Shown here: one piece after another, positions 42,614 to 54,827 of the stretch
How the letters are laid out: each line of letters opens with the position of its first letter
Numbering within the stretch: position 1 is the first letter of the stretch
NCBI RefSeq assembly: GCF_029227915.1
Contig: NC_079876.1
Coordinates: 31,159,828-31,223,827 of the forward strand
Length of the DNA: 64,000 nt
Direction: 5' to 3'
Source: Hydractinia symbiolongicarpus
Taxonomy: Eukaryota > Cnidaria > Hydrozoa > Anthoathecata > Hydractiniidae
Position numbers and translations under genes: made by a program
The notes under the pieces: generated by a model
What the model was told of the DNA's origin: nothing
Seen by the model: the letters and a program-made list of their open reading frames with translations, nothing else
Databases searched by the model: none

Positions 42614-44535
42614 AACGCAAGCAAAAATACATTGCTGCCATTTTGTTGTTTTATGACGTACTATAAGTGTACCAAGTTTGATTCAATTTGAACAATAACA
42701 ATAAGCTGCTGGACGGGGTGGTTGAGAGGAAAAGACGCGTATCGGAATAAAGATTGGTACATTTGACCGGCACTGACGCGGTTTATCAGAATACAGGGTT
42801 GTTTGACCTATCGTTATCCTTTTTGGGAGATGAAATGGCGCACGGGGCACATGTGACTAGACTTATAGGTTAAAGGGCAAGTTATAGCACAGTTTTTCGT
42901 TACATGTTAGCCTAGATAGACTTTCTGCACTAAATTGAAATAAGCGTGTTGCTGAGAGATGACAAACACATACATTTATTTACCTACAGGCACTATTTCC
43001 GCAACTTTAAACTAAAAATGTGGAATATATGAGGATGGTGTTAACCCAATTAGAAGTCGCATGATCAACTGGATTGATGCAAAACTTACAAAATGAGGGT
43101 GCATTTAACGATTGCACCTTCGAAAAAATAATTGGTTGTATTTGCTAGTGTAGTATAAAAACATGTGGAGAAAGACAATTGAAGGACGTTACTTGTATTT
43201 TTTATAAGAAACTCACTTCTAAGGTTCAACAGGTCAAATTATATTCGTGCGCACGCACAATTTCTATGTAAACATTTTTCTATGTACATACATGAATACT
43301 TTCAGTATATAGCCGATAAAGCCTGGCAAGTTTGTTAAGGACATCTGCCCTCTATTTCCCGCCGATCCCTTACAACAACGTCAGGCAAAATCAGAAAATA
43401 AATAGCAACATGTCGTTAAAAAACGAAGTATCTAGAAGAAGGGTAAGCTAAAGGACTTAAAAAGCCGATCGTTAACTCCCCTTACCCTAAACTAACAGCA
43501 AAAGACTGTTTTGACTTTTTACACCTTGTCCGACTTCTTATATGTATTTCAATGTTTATGTTTTACAGCTCTGTTGCGGATGCACATTTTATATATATAA
43601 TTTATAAGAATCTTTTTTTTTTGTATAACAACAGTTTTTAAATGCTAAGCTATATAAAATTATGAAATAAAAAGTTTTTTACTCACAGTTTCTATGTTCC
43701 AACTTATAGATTTAGACTTCTTAGATTTCTTCTTTTTTTGTCTGGTATCTAGCTAGTTAAAATAAATTAAAAAGAAAACAGTTTTTTAACTTTAGACTTA
43801 CAACATAAAAACCCAATTGTAAGTTTAATACTTTATTTAAATTACAATTTTATATTGGTAAAAATAGGTAGACAGGGCTAGCTATAAAGTTCCCTGTTTT
43901 CTGCTTTTAACTAGCTAGATTAATTACGAAATTACATTAGTAAAAACTACATTAGTAGGGCAGCTATATACTTTTGGCTAACAATACTCCAGGGCAGTAT
44001 TTCAATATCAAATCAACAAGTTGATCGTTTCCTTGTTGGTGATTTATATATATATACTGAGTATATAGTAGTAGTATACTAGTAGTATATAGTAGTATAT
44101 ATTATATATATACTAGTTATAGGAATGCTGGGTAAACAGACAACAGCAAAAGTAAAATCAATCTAGCGCAAATTCAGCATACAACGTATATACTAACAGC
44201 AGAACAACTTTTTTAGAACATGGACAAGGGACTTTCTGGAACTGAAACTCCATGGTGTAAGTTTTTTGTTTAGGAATAATTTTCCACTTAGATATACAGC
44301 GTGTCGTATCCTTAACGTAACGTATTATTTTGGTCTTAATGATCGCAAGATCGAAAATCCTTTGAAATAACCGAATATGTTCGCCCAAATTATTTCCTTC
44401 CAAAATCTTATTTAAGGTGTTTATACCTTTATGTGTGGTTTAAGTTTTGTGCTTTGAGTCTGTTTTGTACTCCTTCTTAACCATGAGCATAGATGAATTA
44501 GGAAGAGATGGTGTTTAATAATTTATTAAGACTGG

Positions 44536-44999
44536 GTGATTACTTTAAGGGTAGAAACTGTCGCGTGTTTGGTTCTTCGTTGTTTTCGTTCCCAAATCGA
44601 TTCCTCAAACACAAATTTATCGAGTGGTATCCAGGACAAGTTAAATCTCAACTTGACAAAAGATATAAGTATTGAAGATATTGAATTTGGGTTGCAGCTG
44701 ACAAGACTCCAACCCATACATGCCGGTTGGTTGGTCAAGTTCTACAATCACATGACTACTACGGAAGGAGATCGTGGTTGGAAAGGTTCCGGAATCTTTG
44801 ATGCTATTCAGCTCGCCTCAGAGAAAATGCCATCCATCGATGTTGGGTGATGATGACAGGCAAGTGGATGATAATATTCATCTACTAGCCGTTTGCGATG
44901 TCACGGTGTAGAAGAATTTAAATTGTTATGTGCTAGCAAAATTCAGCAATACATTGGTGAAGATGGAGAAACCGATGACGTAACTGACTCTGAGTGATA
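44536..44999 (+). pseudogene. C-terminal remnant of a pogo/jerky-type DDE transposase
   Basis: The frame 44536-44850 contains LTRLQPIHAGWLVKFYNHMT followed by WKGSGIFDAIQLA. This resembles the region after the catalytic core in Tigger/jerky-like transposases, typically a LKPLHAxWL...NGWRKAGI pattern. Upstream catalytic DDE residues are absent and the frame breaks after IDVG. A second frame carries CASKIQQYIGEDGETDDVTD up to a TGA near 44998, a plausible acidic C-terminus. Truncation and frameshift indicate a dead copy. Confidence 0.55.
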
Positions 45000-46209
45000 A
45001 GTTGAAGAAAATGTATTAAAAACAATTTTTCTTTTAAAGATTTGTTCTGTTTTTGTTTTTTACTTTAAACAAAGCAAGAAAAAATTGCGAAAGTGTTTTT
45101 ACGCGCAAATAACTTTTTCTTCGATTCGCAAAACTGCAAAAATTTCGCTTTTTTTGATACGCTAAAGTTTCAGTCTGCAAAAATATCTTTTGTGAGCGTA
45201 TTGTAAATTGTAATTATAACCTCCTACAAAAAATGAATGTCATTATTGACAAAAAAATCAATATGCTATCCTCTGTATAGTCTTTGTATTATTATTCCTG
45301 CTGTCTTCCTGAAAAACTAACATTCCCCTGTTACAATTTTTTTAGTTTATTTTTTGTGTGTCTTTCTCTTCGTTCATTTAAACGATTAACTTTTGAGGCG
45401 GCCACTTTGCTCCCGTTTATCTGCGGTTTTGATAACGGATGCGATAGCAGAAATGTTAAAAGTTATAACTGATCGACTAGTTTTATAAATTTCTTGACTG
45501 ACTAGTCTTAAATATTTTACGCGTACAATCAGTGGCAATAGAGGAAATAGTGCAACCACATATGGAAGCAAATAAACCGTAAACTAGCAGTGACCAATCA
45601 CATGTCAATTTTTATTATTAGTATAATAAAAAGAGTAACATTTATTTGTTAAAATAAGTCAAACAGGTTTTCAACAGTTTCATTTCGGGAAAATCGTGTT
45701 TGCATAAATATTTTGAGATCTAAGTAAACTCGACACTGAAATGAGTTTCATTTTGCCCGAAACAAGAGAATGGAATGAAATGTTTTATTTAAGCCTTGAA
45801 ATAAAACATAATGTAAAGACTCGTGTAAGAACTACAAAACGAATCAATAAGCTCAATCAATTCAATCCAACATTCCGAAGAATGGGGTATAAAAAGCGGA
45901 CCACTCAAATGGTCAAGGTGCAAGAAATTATACACACCAGATAGACGTCTATACAATGTTATCTATCTTTATTGATAATTATTTATTTATGATAAATTAT
46001 CTACCTTTTATTTAATTTGGATGTCCAATATAATGTTTAAGATATTGTTTTTGTCCTCAGTGATCACAAACTTTTCCACCGCCATAAACTCGACTTTCGT
46101 GAAGTCAGTAAATCTACAAACGTAAGCATCAAAATAATGAGAATGAAATACGGATGTGCTATGATAAATATTCACCTATATGTACACACCATCCGGATAA
46201 ACAAGCTGA

Positions 46210-46322
46210 GTTCATCACTAACATATTGGCGCACATAGTGTAGTGGGTTCGTCTGCGGCACCCAGTTCTGGGGACCGCGGATCGAATCCCGCTCACTGCT
46301 TGGCAGTATGTTAGTGATGAAC
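46210..46322 (+). mobile_element. tRNA-like SINE body enclosed by a 16-bp inverted repeat
   Basis: GTTCATCACTAACATA (46210-46225) and its exact reverse complement (46307-46322) bracket an 81-bp tRNA-like core. The core has an A-box-like ATAGTGTAGTGGGTTCG and a B-box-like GGATCGAATCC. The core does not fold cleanly as a functional tRNA and carries no obvious acceptor stem, so a tRNA gene is not called. It is probably a tRNA-derived SINE fragment or the loop of a foldback element. Confidence 0.6.
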
Positions 46323-46857
46323 AAAGTAGTTCTTCTTCAATATATCAATATAATGTTCAACTAATTATAGTTCGGCAACATATTGTAAAAAAAAAGGCGC
46401 GAAATAACTTAATTATATCCGTCTCACAATCTCAGGTTGTCGGGAAAAGATAAAGTTTTGGATTTCACAACATAATTTTAAATCTCTACGTTATTAGTTG
46501 CATACATGTAAGTCTTTCTTTATTGTAAAACGTTAAAGCCAGGCTGTTTTATAAAAATTTCACCTTTTTACCTGCAATCATAGACATCTATAATGAAAAA
46601 AGTGATTACAATGGCTGTTTCTACATGAAAATCGCGCATTTGAAATTCATACCTTTGAAATTATTTGCTAACTGTTGTTGACTTCAACAGGACCAATTTT
46701 TCCTGAAACCTTCGTGAACCCCGACATGGATTTTTTCGTTGAGCCGGATGCGCTGAAGAATTCCACTAGTAACTTAGTTAACATATCACCATTTTGTCAG
46801 TGTTTGAAATAACGAAAATAATGATTTTGGTTCATTAATTTCGTCCATAATTGTGGA

Positions 46858-47064
46858 CTATTATTAAAGTACTAGTCGTTAACCCGTGGAAAAATCCACG
46901 GGGTCGCCCGTCGTGTTCGCTCATCCTTTAAATTTACCCGTCGTAACAAGGTGGATAGAAATATATCGCATTTGATATTCGTGCACATTTTAAAAATTTC
47001 GTGTTTCCGTTACAAGACGCCGATTTCGCGGACACACAGACAGACGGAATACGGCTATTATTAA
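46858..47064. repeat. dispersed repeat family Y, copy 1, with 12-bp direct repeats
   Basis: CTATTATTAAAG occurs at both ends (46858-46869 and 47053-47064), as for a target-site duplication. Inside, the start is TACTAGTCGTTAACCCGTGG and the end has ACACACAGACAGACGGAATACG. Related copies lie at 50225-50355 (inverted) and 57818-57965. Confidence 0.6.
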
Positions 47065-47329
47065 AGAGAAGTGTTTTTCAAGGTTGTCCCTCATTGAAAA
47101 AACGAAGAAGAAGGCAGGGGGTTATGTTTATTCACATTATCATTATATGCGAACATTATTTTTTAAAGTACTGATACGTAAGTTGTACGTACATTCGTTT
47201 ATCAAATCAAAAACTCCCCTAATCGAAACAAAAGAAAATTGAAAATAAACTTAATATTTTTGTTGTTATTTTTCTTATTAAGAGATTGCATTTATAAGAG
47301 TTTTTATTTATTTATATTAACCTTCCATT

Positions 47330-47506
47330 TTAAGCTTTTAGGCTATATGATTGGTATACATTTCCCACAACAGTGTAACCTTTTGTTCCAATGAGGAGAT
47401 TTTCGGTGCGATGGATACCACCCTTGCGTATAATTCCTAAACCAAATTCGATATATTGTTGTGGAACAAAGTATAAGTTTGTGTTGTTTGTGGTTGTTGA
47501 CGAAGG
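47330..47506 (-). CDS. orphan terminal exon of an unrecognised minus-strand gene
   Basis: After an ATTAG acceptor the minus strand is open for 58 codons to a TAA: NLYFVPQQYIEFGLGIIRKG, then RTENLLIGTKGYTVVGNVYQ and SYSLKA. AATAAA repeats follow 15-25 bases past the stop (47303-47316), which fits a true 3' end. The in-frame TAG just upstream means it must be spliced, in phase 0. No upstream partner exon was found. If real, the gene would overlap the receptor locus in antisense. The family is not recognised. Confidence 0.35.
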   Translation of the reverse strand, partial: PSSTTTNNTNLYFVPQQYIEFGLGIIRKGGIHRTENLLIGTKGYTVVGNVYQSYSLKA

Positions 47507-48602
47507 CTAATTATTTTCAATTAAAAATTAAAATGTAGCTAATGAACTGAGCTGATAAACTAGATCTAATTAACTCGCACATTCGTCACTACCTAATCGT
47601 ATGCTCTCCTACGCAGAGAATGGAACGCATGGTATATATCACGCATCAACCCTTCGTCCCTACTACCAAGAGTACGGCGGGTTGCAGGGGTTTTATTACT
47701 TATGACAGCAAAAAGTTTAGTGTTGATATTTTGTTAGAATCCCATGAAAGGAATAAACTGACATAATATTGTTTGTAGACGTTAACATTAAAAAATAATA
47801 ATACAGAAAATGTTCCAACATCTTGACTAAATGGAAAAACGAAAAAATCACTAAACTAAAATTTAGAAGAAAAAAACGTTACAAAATATCAAAAATAATT
47901 TTAAACTTATTTAAAGAGATGTTATAGCACAACCTGGTTCCCAGTGCGTGTTGTCTCCTTTTTATATTAAGATAGTGACAAAAAGAAGCTGGAAATGAGG
48001 TTGGTTATAACAATTCTAATTTAATAGAACTGTTTACGTAGATCTTAAGGTGGTTTTGAGCAATAGTCTGTAGTCAGACAGACAAAAAGAATATTTTCAT
48101 ATTCTTAAATTTTTGATTTGTACCCAAATTAACATCGTCACAAAAAAGAATTATAACTAATCAACATATCCCCGTTTTTTGTTTCCTTTCTTTTTCAATG
48201 GAGGAGAGCACAAATCTTATTGTGTGCAAATTTAGTCTGCGTATCGCACTGAAGCAATTACGACAAAGATGGAGGCTACAATCAAGCCTTATCTCAATCT
48301 TGTAATTGGATTCAAGAAAGTTTTTTATTTGCAATCCTTTAGACGGAGCAATCTCATTTTACTTTGTTATCACACAGCTGGCTTGCTTACTAGAGAAGAT
48401 TGTTGTTCCTAAAAGTTCTGAAGCATTTTATGTAAGAGGAAGTGAATCCAAAGAATATTAATGATAATATAATATATATTTAATGATAATTAGAGAGATA
48501 TTATATGTTGTTGTCACATTTAATGAACTCGTATTGGCATAGTTAAGAAGCGGGACGAAGAAGATACTTTTCACGAATTGTTTTCCACAGGAAGACATCA
48601 GC

Positions 48603-48648
48603 ATGACTCTTCGATGTCTTATTGTATTGATGCAATTTTATTTGGCCG
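48603..48648 (+). CDS. candidate alternative first exon of the receptor kinase (signal peptide start)
   Basis: ATG opens MTLRCLIVLMQFYLA and runs into a GTAAGT donor in phase 1. Exon 59069-59129 accepts phase 1 and continues VLLLLTVRASA, so the join also makes a good, longer signal peptide. It lies about 6.2 kb upstream of the other candidate first exon. The match rests on frame and composition only. Confidence 0.4.
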
Positions 48649-49449
48649 GTAAGTACCATCTTTTTTAAGAAAGTGAAATCATTAATTCGAATTCGGTGAA
48701 GCCCGTGCGTATGCGCGGTTTAAGGCAGACAAATAATATACGATAGGTGCGCTACATACAAGTGTTCTATACAATAATAAAAATGTTGAGAATTGTTTTT
48801 ATTAACAACAGTTTGACCAGGTTGCTAATTAGGGAACTGTAAACTAAATGTTTAATGTCAATGCCTAATATTTACCACGTCCGCTATTTGCAGACTTGGT
48901 CATACTTGCGTCGCGCGTGTTCTGTGATAATGATATGTAAAAAATGATTTTAATTCTCAAAAATACATGCTGCGTTGTTGTAAAATTATGAACAAACAGC
49001 TTACACACTCTATAGCTGTTTAAAAATATCCACTCAAATTTATTATCGAATTATAAGTTCTCTTTCTTCAAACCCCTGACAACATAAAAAAATAAGTTTA
49101 CTCACATTACAGAGAGATTATATATTTAACTGCACAAGTAAAGCCAAGATGGCGGGCTTGTTGTGAAGGCACGCTTTTTGTTCTCAACAGCCGCAACAGG
49201 GCGTAGTGCAAAGAGGATGTTTGGTTGGTTTATTAGTTTTTTATTCTGTTTTAGTGAAAAGGAGTTAAAACGGCTAGCAATGTGGAATAAGAGGAAGGCT
49301 CAGGATAAATACAGAATAAAGGAAAAGTTTTGCCCATTTTTTCCCAACAAAGGTTTAACAACTAAAAAGGGGTTTGTTAAAAAATGAAAGTGAATGAGCG
49401 CTTATTTCTTACTTAATGATATCATCGCGTATAATGAACATGCCCAAAC

Positions 49450-49592
49450 TGTAAGTTACGAAGAGGTCCTTTCGATGTTAAATATGAGTTACGGAAAGGT
49501 ATTTTCTAAAGTATAAGTTACGAAGAAGTGTTTTTAAAAGTATGAGGTACGAAGAGGTATTTTCGACGCTAATTATAAGTTACGGAGTAGCT
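49450..49592. repeat. degenerate tandem repeat (TAAGTTACGAAGAGGTATTT)
   Basis: About five units of 30-36 bp sharing AAGTTACGAAGAGGTATTTTC. Confidence 0.7.
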
Positions 49593-50224
49593 AACACTTC
49601 TATGTTTGTCGGTGAAGTGTTTCTGATTTCACTTAAAAGTCCTAATTAATATTATTACTCCTTTTCCTGTGAAATTCTTCGTGGTTTCTGCCGTGGTTTC
49701 TGTCGTGGTTTGAAAACCTGACATTTATACAGTTGCAATTAATCCAATTGTCTATTACTCATTTTTTAGGAGATAGGAAATACTAAATCAAAAACATTCA
49801 ACTGCGGGAGAGTTTATATGTATTCTGAACTTCAATTAAAAAAATTTTTTAAAAATTGTTAGATTTTAAAAGATATTCATGATATGAAATAAATAACGTA
49901 TTTCTTACTAGCACAAATTTCGTTTAAAATTCAGTGATTAAAGATCCTTAGATAAAACAATTTGTTACTTTGGACCAAAAAAGTTTATAGTCATTTTAAG
50001 CAGCTAAATGAGAATACAAGTTTGAAGAAAAGTGATCACGTACTTTAAGTTTAAAGAGTCACGGGGACATTGTATAAGAACACTGTATATTTGTGAGTAC
50101 ATTGCTAGTCTACCATATTGAAAATGAATTAAGTTAGCGCAGTGTCAGTAAACTTCTCTGTCATGACAAATAACTTTCACTAAAGTCGAAAGTTTATCAC
50201 ATGTTTCCTAACTCTTTCCAAATC

Positions 50225-50355
50225 TATATTATGATACCCGTATACGTCTGTCTGTCACGCAAAATGGTACCGTAAGTAGCGAGACGCACGCAATGCGATA
50301 AAAAATAGACAGGCGAATCCGTATATTTCCACGGGCCACCGACTAGTAATATAAG
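50225..50355. repeat. dispersed repeat family Y, copy 2 (inverted)
   Basis: Reverse complement of the family-Y pattern: the minus strand reads ATTACTAGTCGGTGGCCCGT at its start and GACAGACAGACGTATACGGG at its end. Confidence 0.6.
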
Positions 50356-51083
50356 TTACTAGAATATAATTTAATATGATATAATCCCAATCTTTTTACA
50401 TTTTTGCGCTAATAATAGAATTCCCGCGTTTCAATCAATTTTTTCGGAAAAAGTCGCTAGAATAAAAAGTTGACGGTTTTTGGCAGTCATTTTAGAAGTT
50501 CTTAATCCTTTTTCACTTTGTTTATAAATTACTATTTACCATGAGCCAAAACAACAATAGATTGTCTAAGTAGATTGGCAAAGTTATGTTATCAAGAAGT
50601 TGTTTTATGTTTGATCAAATGCAAGTAATTAAGATACCATTATGCTGTTAATTTAATCAATCTGTGTACTAATTAGTGTCGCCGTTCGAATGCTTACGTC
50701 AGCAAACAAACAATTCTTATTCTATTCATACAGAACATTTTTATATTATATCGTCAATAGCAACAATTTCGCTATCTTGGCGCATATCTGTATAATGTGA
50801 CAGCTACTTCTCCAGAGTTAATTGCATGCGCTGGTCACATGTTTGGTTGTTAAAGCTACAGCCAATACCTCACTCACCACCCTTCCCCTCCCTTACCAAA
50901 TATAAAGCACTCCTTCCTCAATGATGCCTTTACTGGAGGGTAAGAAGGTTACAAAAACCAAGCTTATGTTTAAAGGGTTATATGAGAGGTGTGTATGACG
51001 GATAACAACTGTCATACATGCTAACAACCGCCATACACCTCAGCTTAGCCTCCTGTCTAATTTACAATGACAACAGAAATAAA

Positions 51084-51302
51084 ATGAAACATTTCATCGT
51101 TGCAGTTATTTTATCATTGTTGTGTTCCTGTGTGGTGGTAAAGTTAAATGTACAATCATACGTTTGTTTGGCCTTAAAACTATTTTTTATAGAAAACAGA
51201 ACAGTTACTCAACCACCCTCAAAGCACATGTCGTTTCAACAGATGCAGGCTAATTTATTATCGTTTCCGTATATGACTGTTACCATGGAAACCTCACTTT
51301 AA
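51084..51302 (+). CDS. possible small secreted peptide or first exon
   Basis: The 72-codon frame begins MKHFIVAVILSLLCSCVVVK, a strong hydrophobic signal-peptide-like start. A TATA-like AATATAAAG lies at about 50899, roughly 185 bases upstream. A GTAAAG donor occurs after codon 18 in phase 0, so this could instead be a signal-peptide exon. It does not fit the receptor acceptor at 59069, which needs phase 1. The rest of the frame is unremarkable. Chance occurrence is quite possible. Confidence 0.25.
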   Translation: MKHFIVAVILSLLCSCVVVKLNVQSYVCLALKLFFIENRTVTQPPSKHMSFQQMQANLLSFPYMTVTMETSL

Positions 51303-54300
51303 GGCCTCTTGAATTGTGTTAGATTTGTTTCTTCCGAATGATTAAGAAGTTATTTTTAATTCATTTTCTGCAACTGTCATGGAGGGGCGGGTGTTAAAAG
51401 ATAAGGGGTCAGCCCTCGGCATAGAAGATATTTGTTACCAATTATATTATCTCGCTTATCTGTTTTTTTCTTTCCGTTTAATTTGACCTTATTTTCTGAT
51501 CACATTCTTATCCCATGTTTTGTAAGAATTGGTAACAAATCACGAAATATAACGAAGTCGTTCTTTAATTGATTTATCTTTGAGCCTGTTTAAAGTTTTT
51601 TGGTATATATTTTAAGTTTTTTGGTTTCGACAGGAGACTCGTTTTCGTTAAGTCAAAAAATACTTTTTACTACAACCCAATAAATTTTTTCGTCTTCTGA
51701 GGTCGAGTTAAAAGAAGAAAAGTTGTGAATAGATTTTTTATACGAGCTTTTGATAAATTTCCTTACGTTTTTATTCTTCAGTTAAAAACGTAATAAAAAC
51801 AATGCTAAAAAATTACTTTAAAAAAAGCGCATCAGCTGTTCTGATAAAGAAACGTATATGTGTATATGACAATCAGTGATAAAGAATTATTCATAATTTT
51901 AAAAAGAAATCATACAGGGATAACATTTGATTTTCAAATATTCTTCTGTTCACCATGACAGGAATATATTTGGATTTCAATTTATTTAAACATAGTAACG
52001 TTTTAATCTTTTACTAAAGGACACAATACTAACACATTCTTGTTACAACCCTCTAAAGTATGGCGTATTACTGTCCTTTTTAATCTACGTTTACATAATT
52101 CATCCAACATCATCAACATTGATGTCAACGTATTCAAATAGAATTGTTGTTTTTGTTAATATTTGATATTCTTTGGATTTGATGAGCTTTAGATAACGTC
52201 AAGAAAGGGGGCGTCATTTTTTATGAATATTAATTGAGCTTGTGTCATGACAACGATAAATGAACAGGTTCTGATTGGTGGAAATTTAGAACAAATTAAG
52301 AATGTTCTAGGCTTAGTAGTGAAAAATTTTTTCAACACAAAAAATATTTAATTGAAGTACTATTTATTGGTAATTGTTCAAAACAACACTGGTTTAATAC
52401 TTTGCATATCTTGAAAAATGAAAAAGAAGAACCATTAAATTGTTTCTCGAGCTACATGAACAACGAAAGCAATGAGAACTATTTTATTTGCAGTTAGGGC
52501 TATGATCAACGGACAACGTCTAATATTGTAAAAACCTCAAAATCAGTCACATTAAAAAAATTGTAATTTATCATGTTGCGTGCGTTTTTGTGGATCCCCT
52601 CCAATTGAGAAGTTTTCACTATAACAACTTAAATGAATTTTTCACTTTTTGATAAAACACATCGCCACCTTATATCAAATAGACCAAAAACCCTGATGAC
52701 ATATAGTAACTTATAAAGTCACAGACATAATGAAACTCCGTTCTCAGATACTTTATTTGGATACCTTTCCGAAGACAAATTGTTCAACATTTTACCTCTT
52801 TTGAGAGCGCCTCTTTTCAAAGTAGAGGTCAAGAGGAGAAACTTATATAAATCAGTGTTTTCAGCTTCGTTACCAGGGCTCTTACCGTCCAAAAGTGTGG
52901 GGAAGGAAAAACGCTCTTGGGGCTTTTTCAACTTTCTAGCATTCTAAATTTATTCTAAAAAAAATTGAGTTTTGATTTGAAAAAAACCTGGAAGGTAAAT
53001 AAAGATTTTACGAATACTAATAATAATAAACAATATTGTTAGAAGACATAATCCTCTCTCAGACTGCTTGGCAAACTTCGCAATGAATCATGGGATATGT
53101 AAAAAAATTGTGAGTGCGTGTGTGTTGTAGGCGACTAGCTTTGGCGGGGATTAAACATCATCAGAATTGTTTGAGAAGAGATCAAATAAATGTTTGAATA
53201 TTTATACATCTAAGCCTGTATTGACATATCGAGACAATGTAATTAAGTCTGGATAATTAAGTCATAGTTTAAAACAGCGGGGTTTTGTCTTATAACTAAT
53301 AAATGTATTTATTTGTCATTATAAATGTATTCACTAATTTATTTTATGTAATTTTTTATTCTTTTTCTAAAATTCGTTATAATATTAGTGAGGTAATTCG
53401 GTGATTTTTTTGACCAGTACGACAGCGAAGAACTTAGTCTATTATTTATCAGCAGTTTTATAATGTCTCCTTTGTTCTTAAAAATGATCATCAATGACCA
53501 GTGAGTCGTATTAACATTATGATTTGTCTAATGGCAACTTTCTATTCCTTTTTGTTATTATATTGTTTCTGAAAAACGAGAGATCGCCTATGATCTGGCA
53601 TTTATACTTCAGTTTATAAAATTTAAGTTCTGATTTTATTGTTGTTGTCATGGTGATGCAAAAATGCCCAGTCAAGTCGGATATTTTAGCATCCACATGT
53701 TACTTTGCTTCTCATGTTATTTATTTATTTATCTATACTTTAATCTAAAGATAACATCTTTGATAAGCGTACCTCATGAGTTGAAAGAGAGAGATTGGAC
53801 ATTAGGCCCACTTTTTCACGCAATGCCCGATATGTGATAAGGACTGGGCACCCTTTTTTCATGTGGTGCCCAACATGTGATAAGTACTCGTTGTTGGAAG
53901 TTGTTTGTTGTCCCGACGCGGTCGTTATGAACTGATCTTTTTCGGGGTTGTTTCATCACAGCTGTGTACCACACTCTCCCCTTGGGGTGTAAATTAAGTT
54001 ATGCAAAATGTTAATGAAAAAATGAAAAGTTGTTAATTTTTTTGTTTATGTTACGAAGGAGAGATAACGGTTTAAAATTATAATGTAAACATTCGTAGCT
54101 TTCTTTTAAAGGTTTGTTTGATTTGCTTGTTTATTAGTACGAACCATGCTCGGATATCATGTAAGGTGTTGTGGTTAATAAAATTATTAGCACCTTCGAA
54201 CTTGTGAGTTGGACTTGCACGCGAACTCGCTCTAATCCGATACTTGCTTCTTCATTAGAAATAAATATTAAACTATTTATTTTGCTACTAAAAATCTAAA

Positions 54301-54827
54301 TAATATTACATTATACAACCTAGTTACCATGCCCTTAAACAATACGACAATGTGTACGGCAAGTCTTTGTCGTATACATAAATAAATTGAAAACTGAATC
54401 AATGTTTTTTCTTTGTATTAGCAAGGCAAATCACAAAAAATAAGCAAGGCAAAATTTATGAGAACCATTTAGCTTTAGCGAGTTGTGATAAACCTTGTAC
54501 CGAGTTCTTTTAAGTCAGATGTGCTCTATTAATTTTGTCTCGATTGCTTTAGCATTCATATGTGCATGATTGAGTTTGCCTCGATCGGTATATCTGTTTA
54601 TTTACTCTGTGTGCTTCTGTTGTTTTAACCGTGCAAACATTTGCGCTAAAAACATACAATACAATTTCTCAATTTCGAACGTCGTATAATATCCAACATT
54701 GTTCGCATAACTTTGAAATATGATAAGGCTACACACACTGTGTGATACTTCGTCAGATAAAGAAATTGAAATGTTAAGAAGGACAACACAGAATTTTTAT
54801 CCTTAGAACAGATAAATGTTTTTGAAC

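Larger units (their letters stand above)
38849..44535. other. intergenic region with mobile-element remnants
   Basis: After the 3' UTR of the Rolling-stone-like gene no host coding sequence was supported. Listed separately are a TTAA element (39964-40535), a GCGCC tandem region, a foldback element and copy B of repeat family X. The frame 40551-40772 (73 codons, Lys/Arg-rich) abuts the TTAA element but matches no family I know. An imperfect TA-rich repeat lies at 44045-44115. Confidence 0.45.
45000..54827. other. 9.8-kb gene-poor region upstream of the receptor
   Basis: Mostly AT-rich non-coding sequence plus the elements listed separately. If the exon at 48603 is used, much of this is the first intron of the receptor gene. 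The frame 45741-45944 (67 codons, Lys/Arg-rich) and the frame 52719-52931 on the minus strand (KSPGNEAENTDLYKFLLLTS) have no recognised homology. An acceptor-like ACTTCAACAG at about 46682-46691 opens a short frame with PETFVNPDMDFFVEPDALKN and a stop near 46811. It might be a decayed exon. Confidence 0.4.

Noticed and set aside
46226-46306. Possible functional tRNA gene
   Set aside because: Box-like elements are present, but no consistent acceptor stem or cloverleaf could be drawn. It is better explained as SINE-derived.
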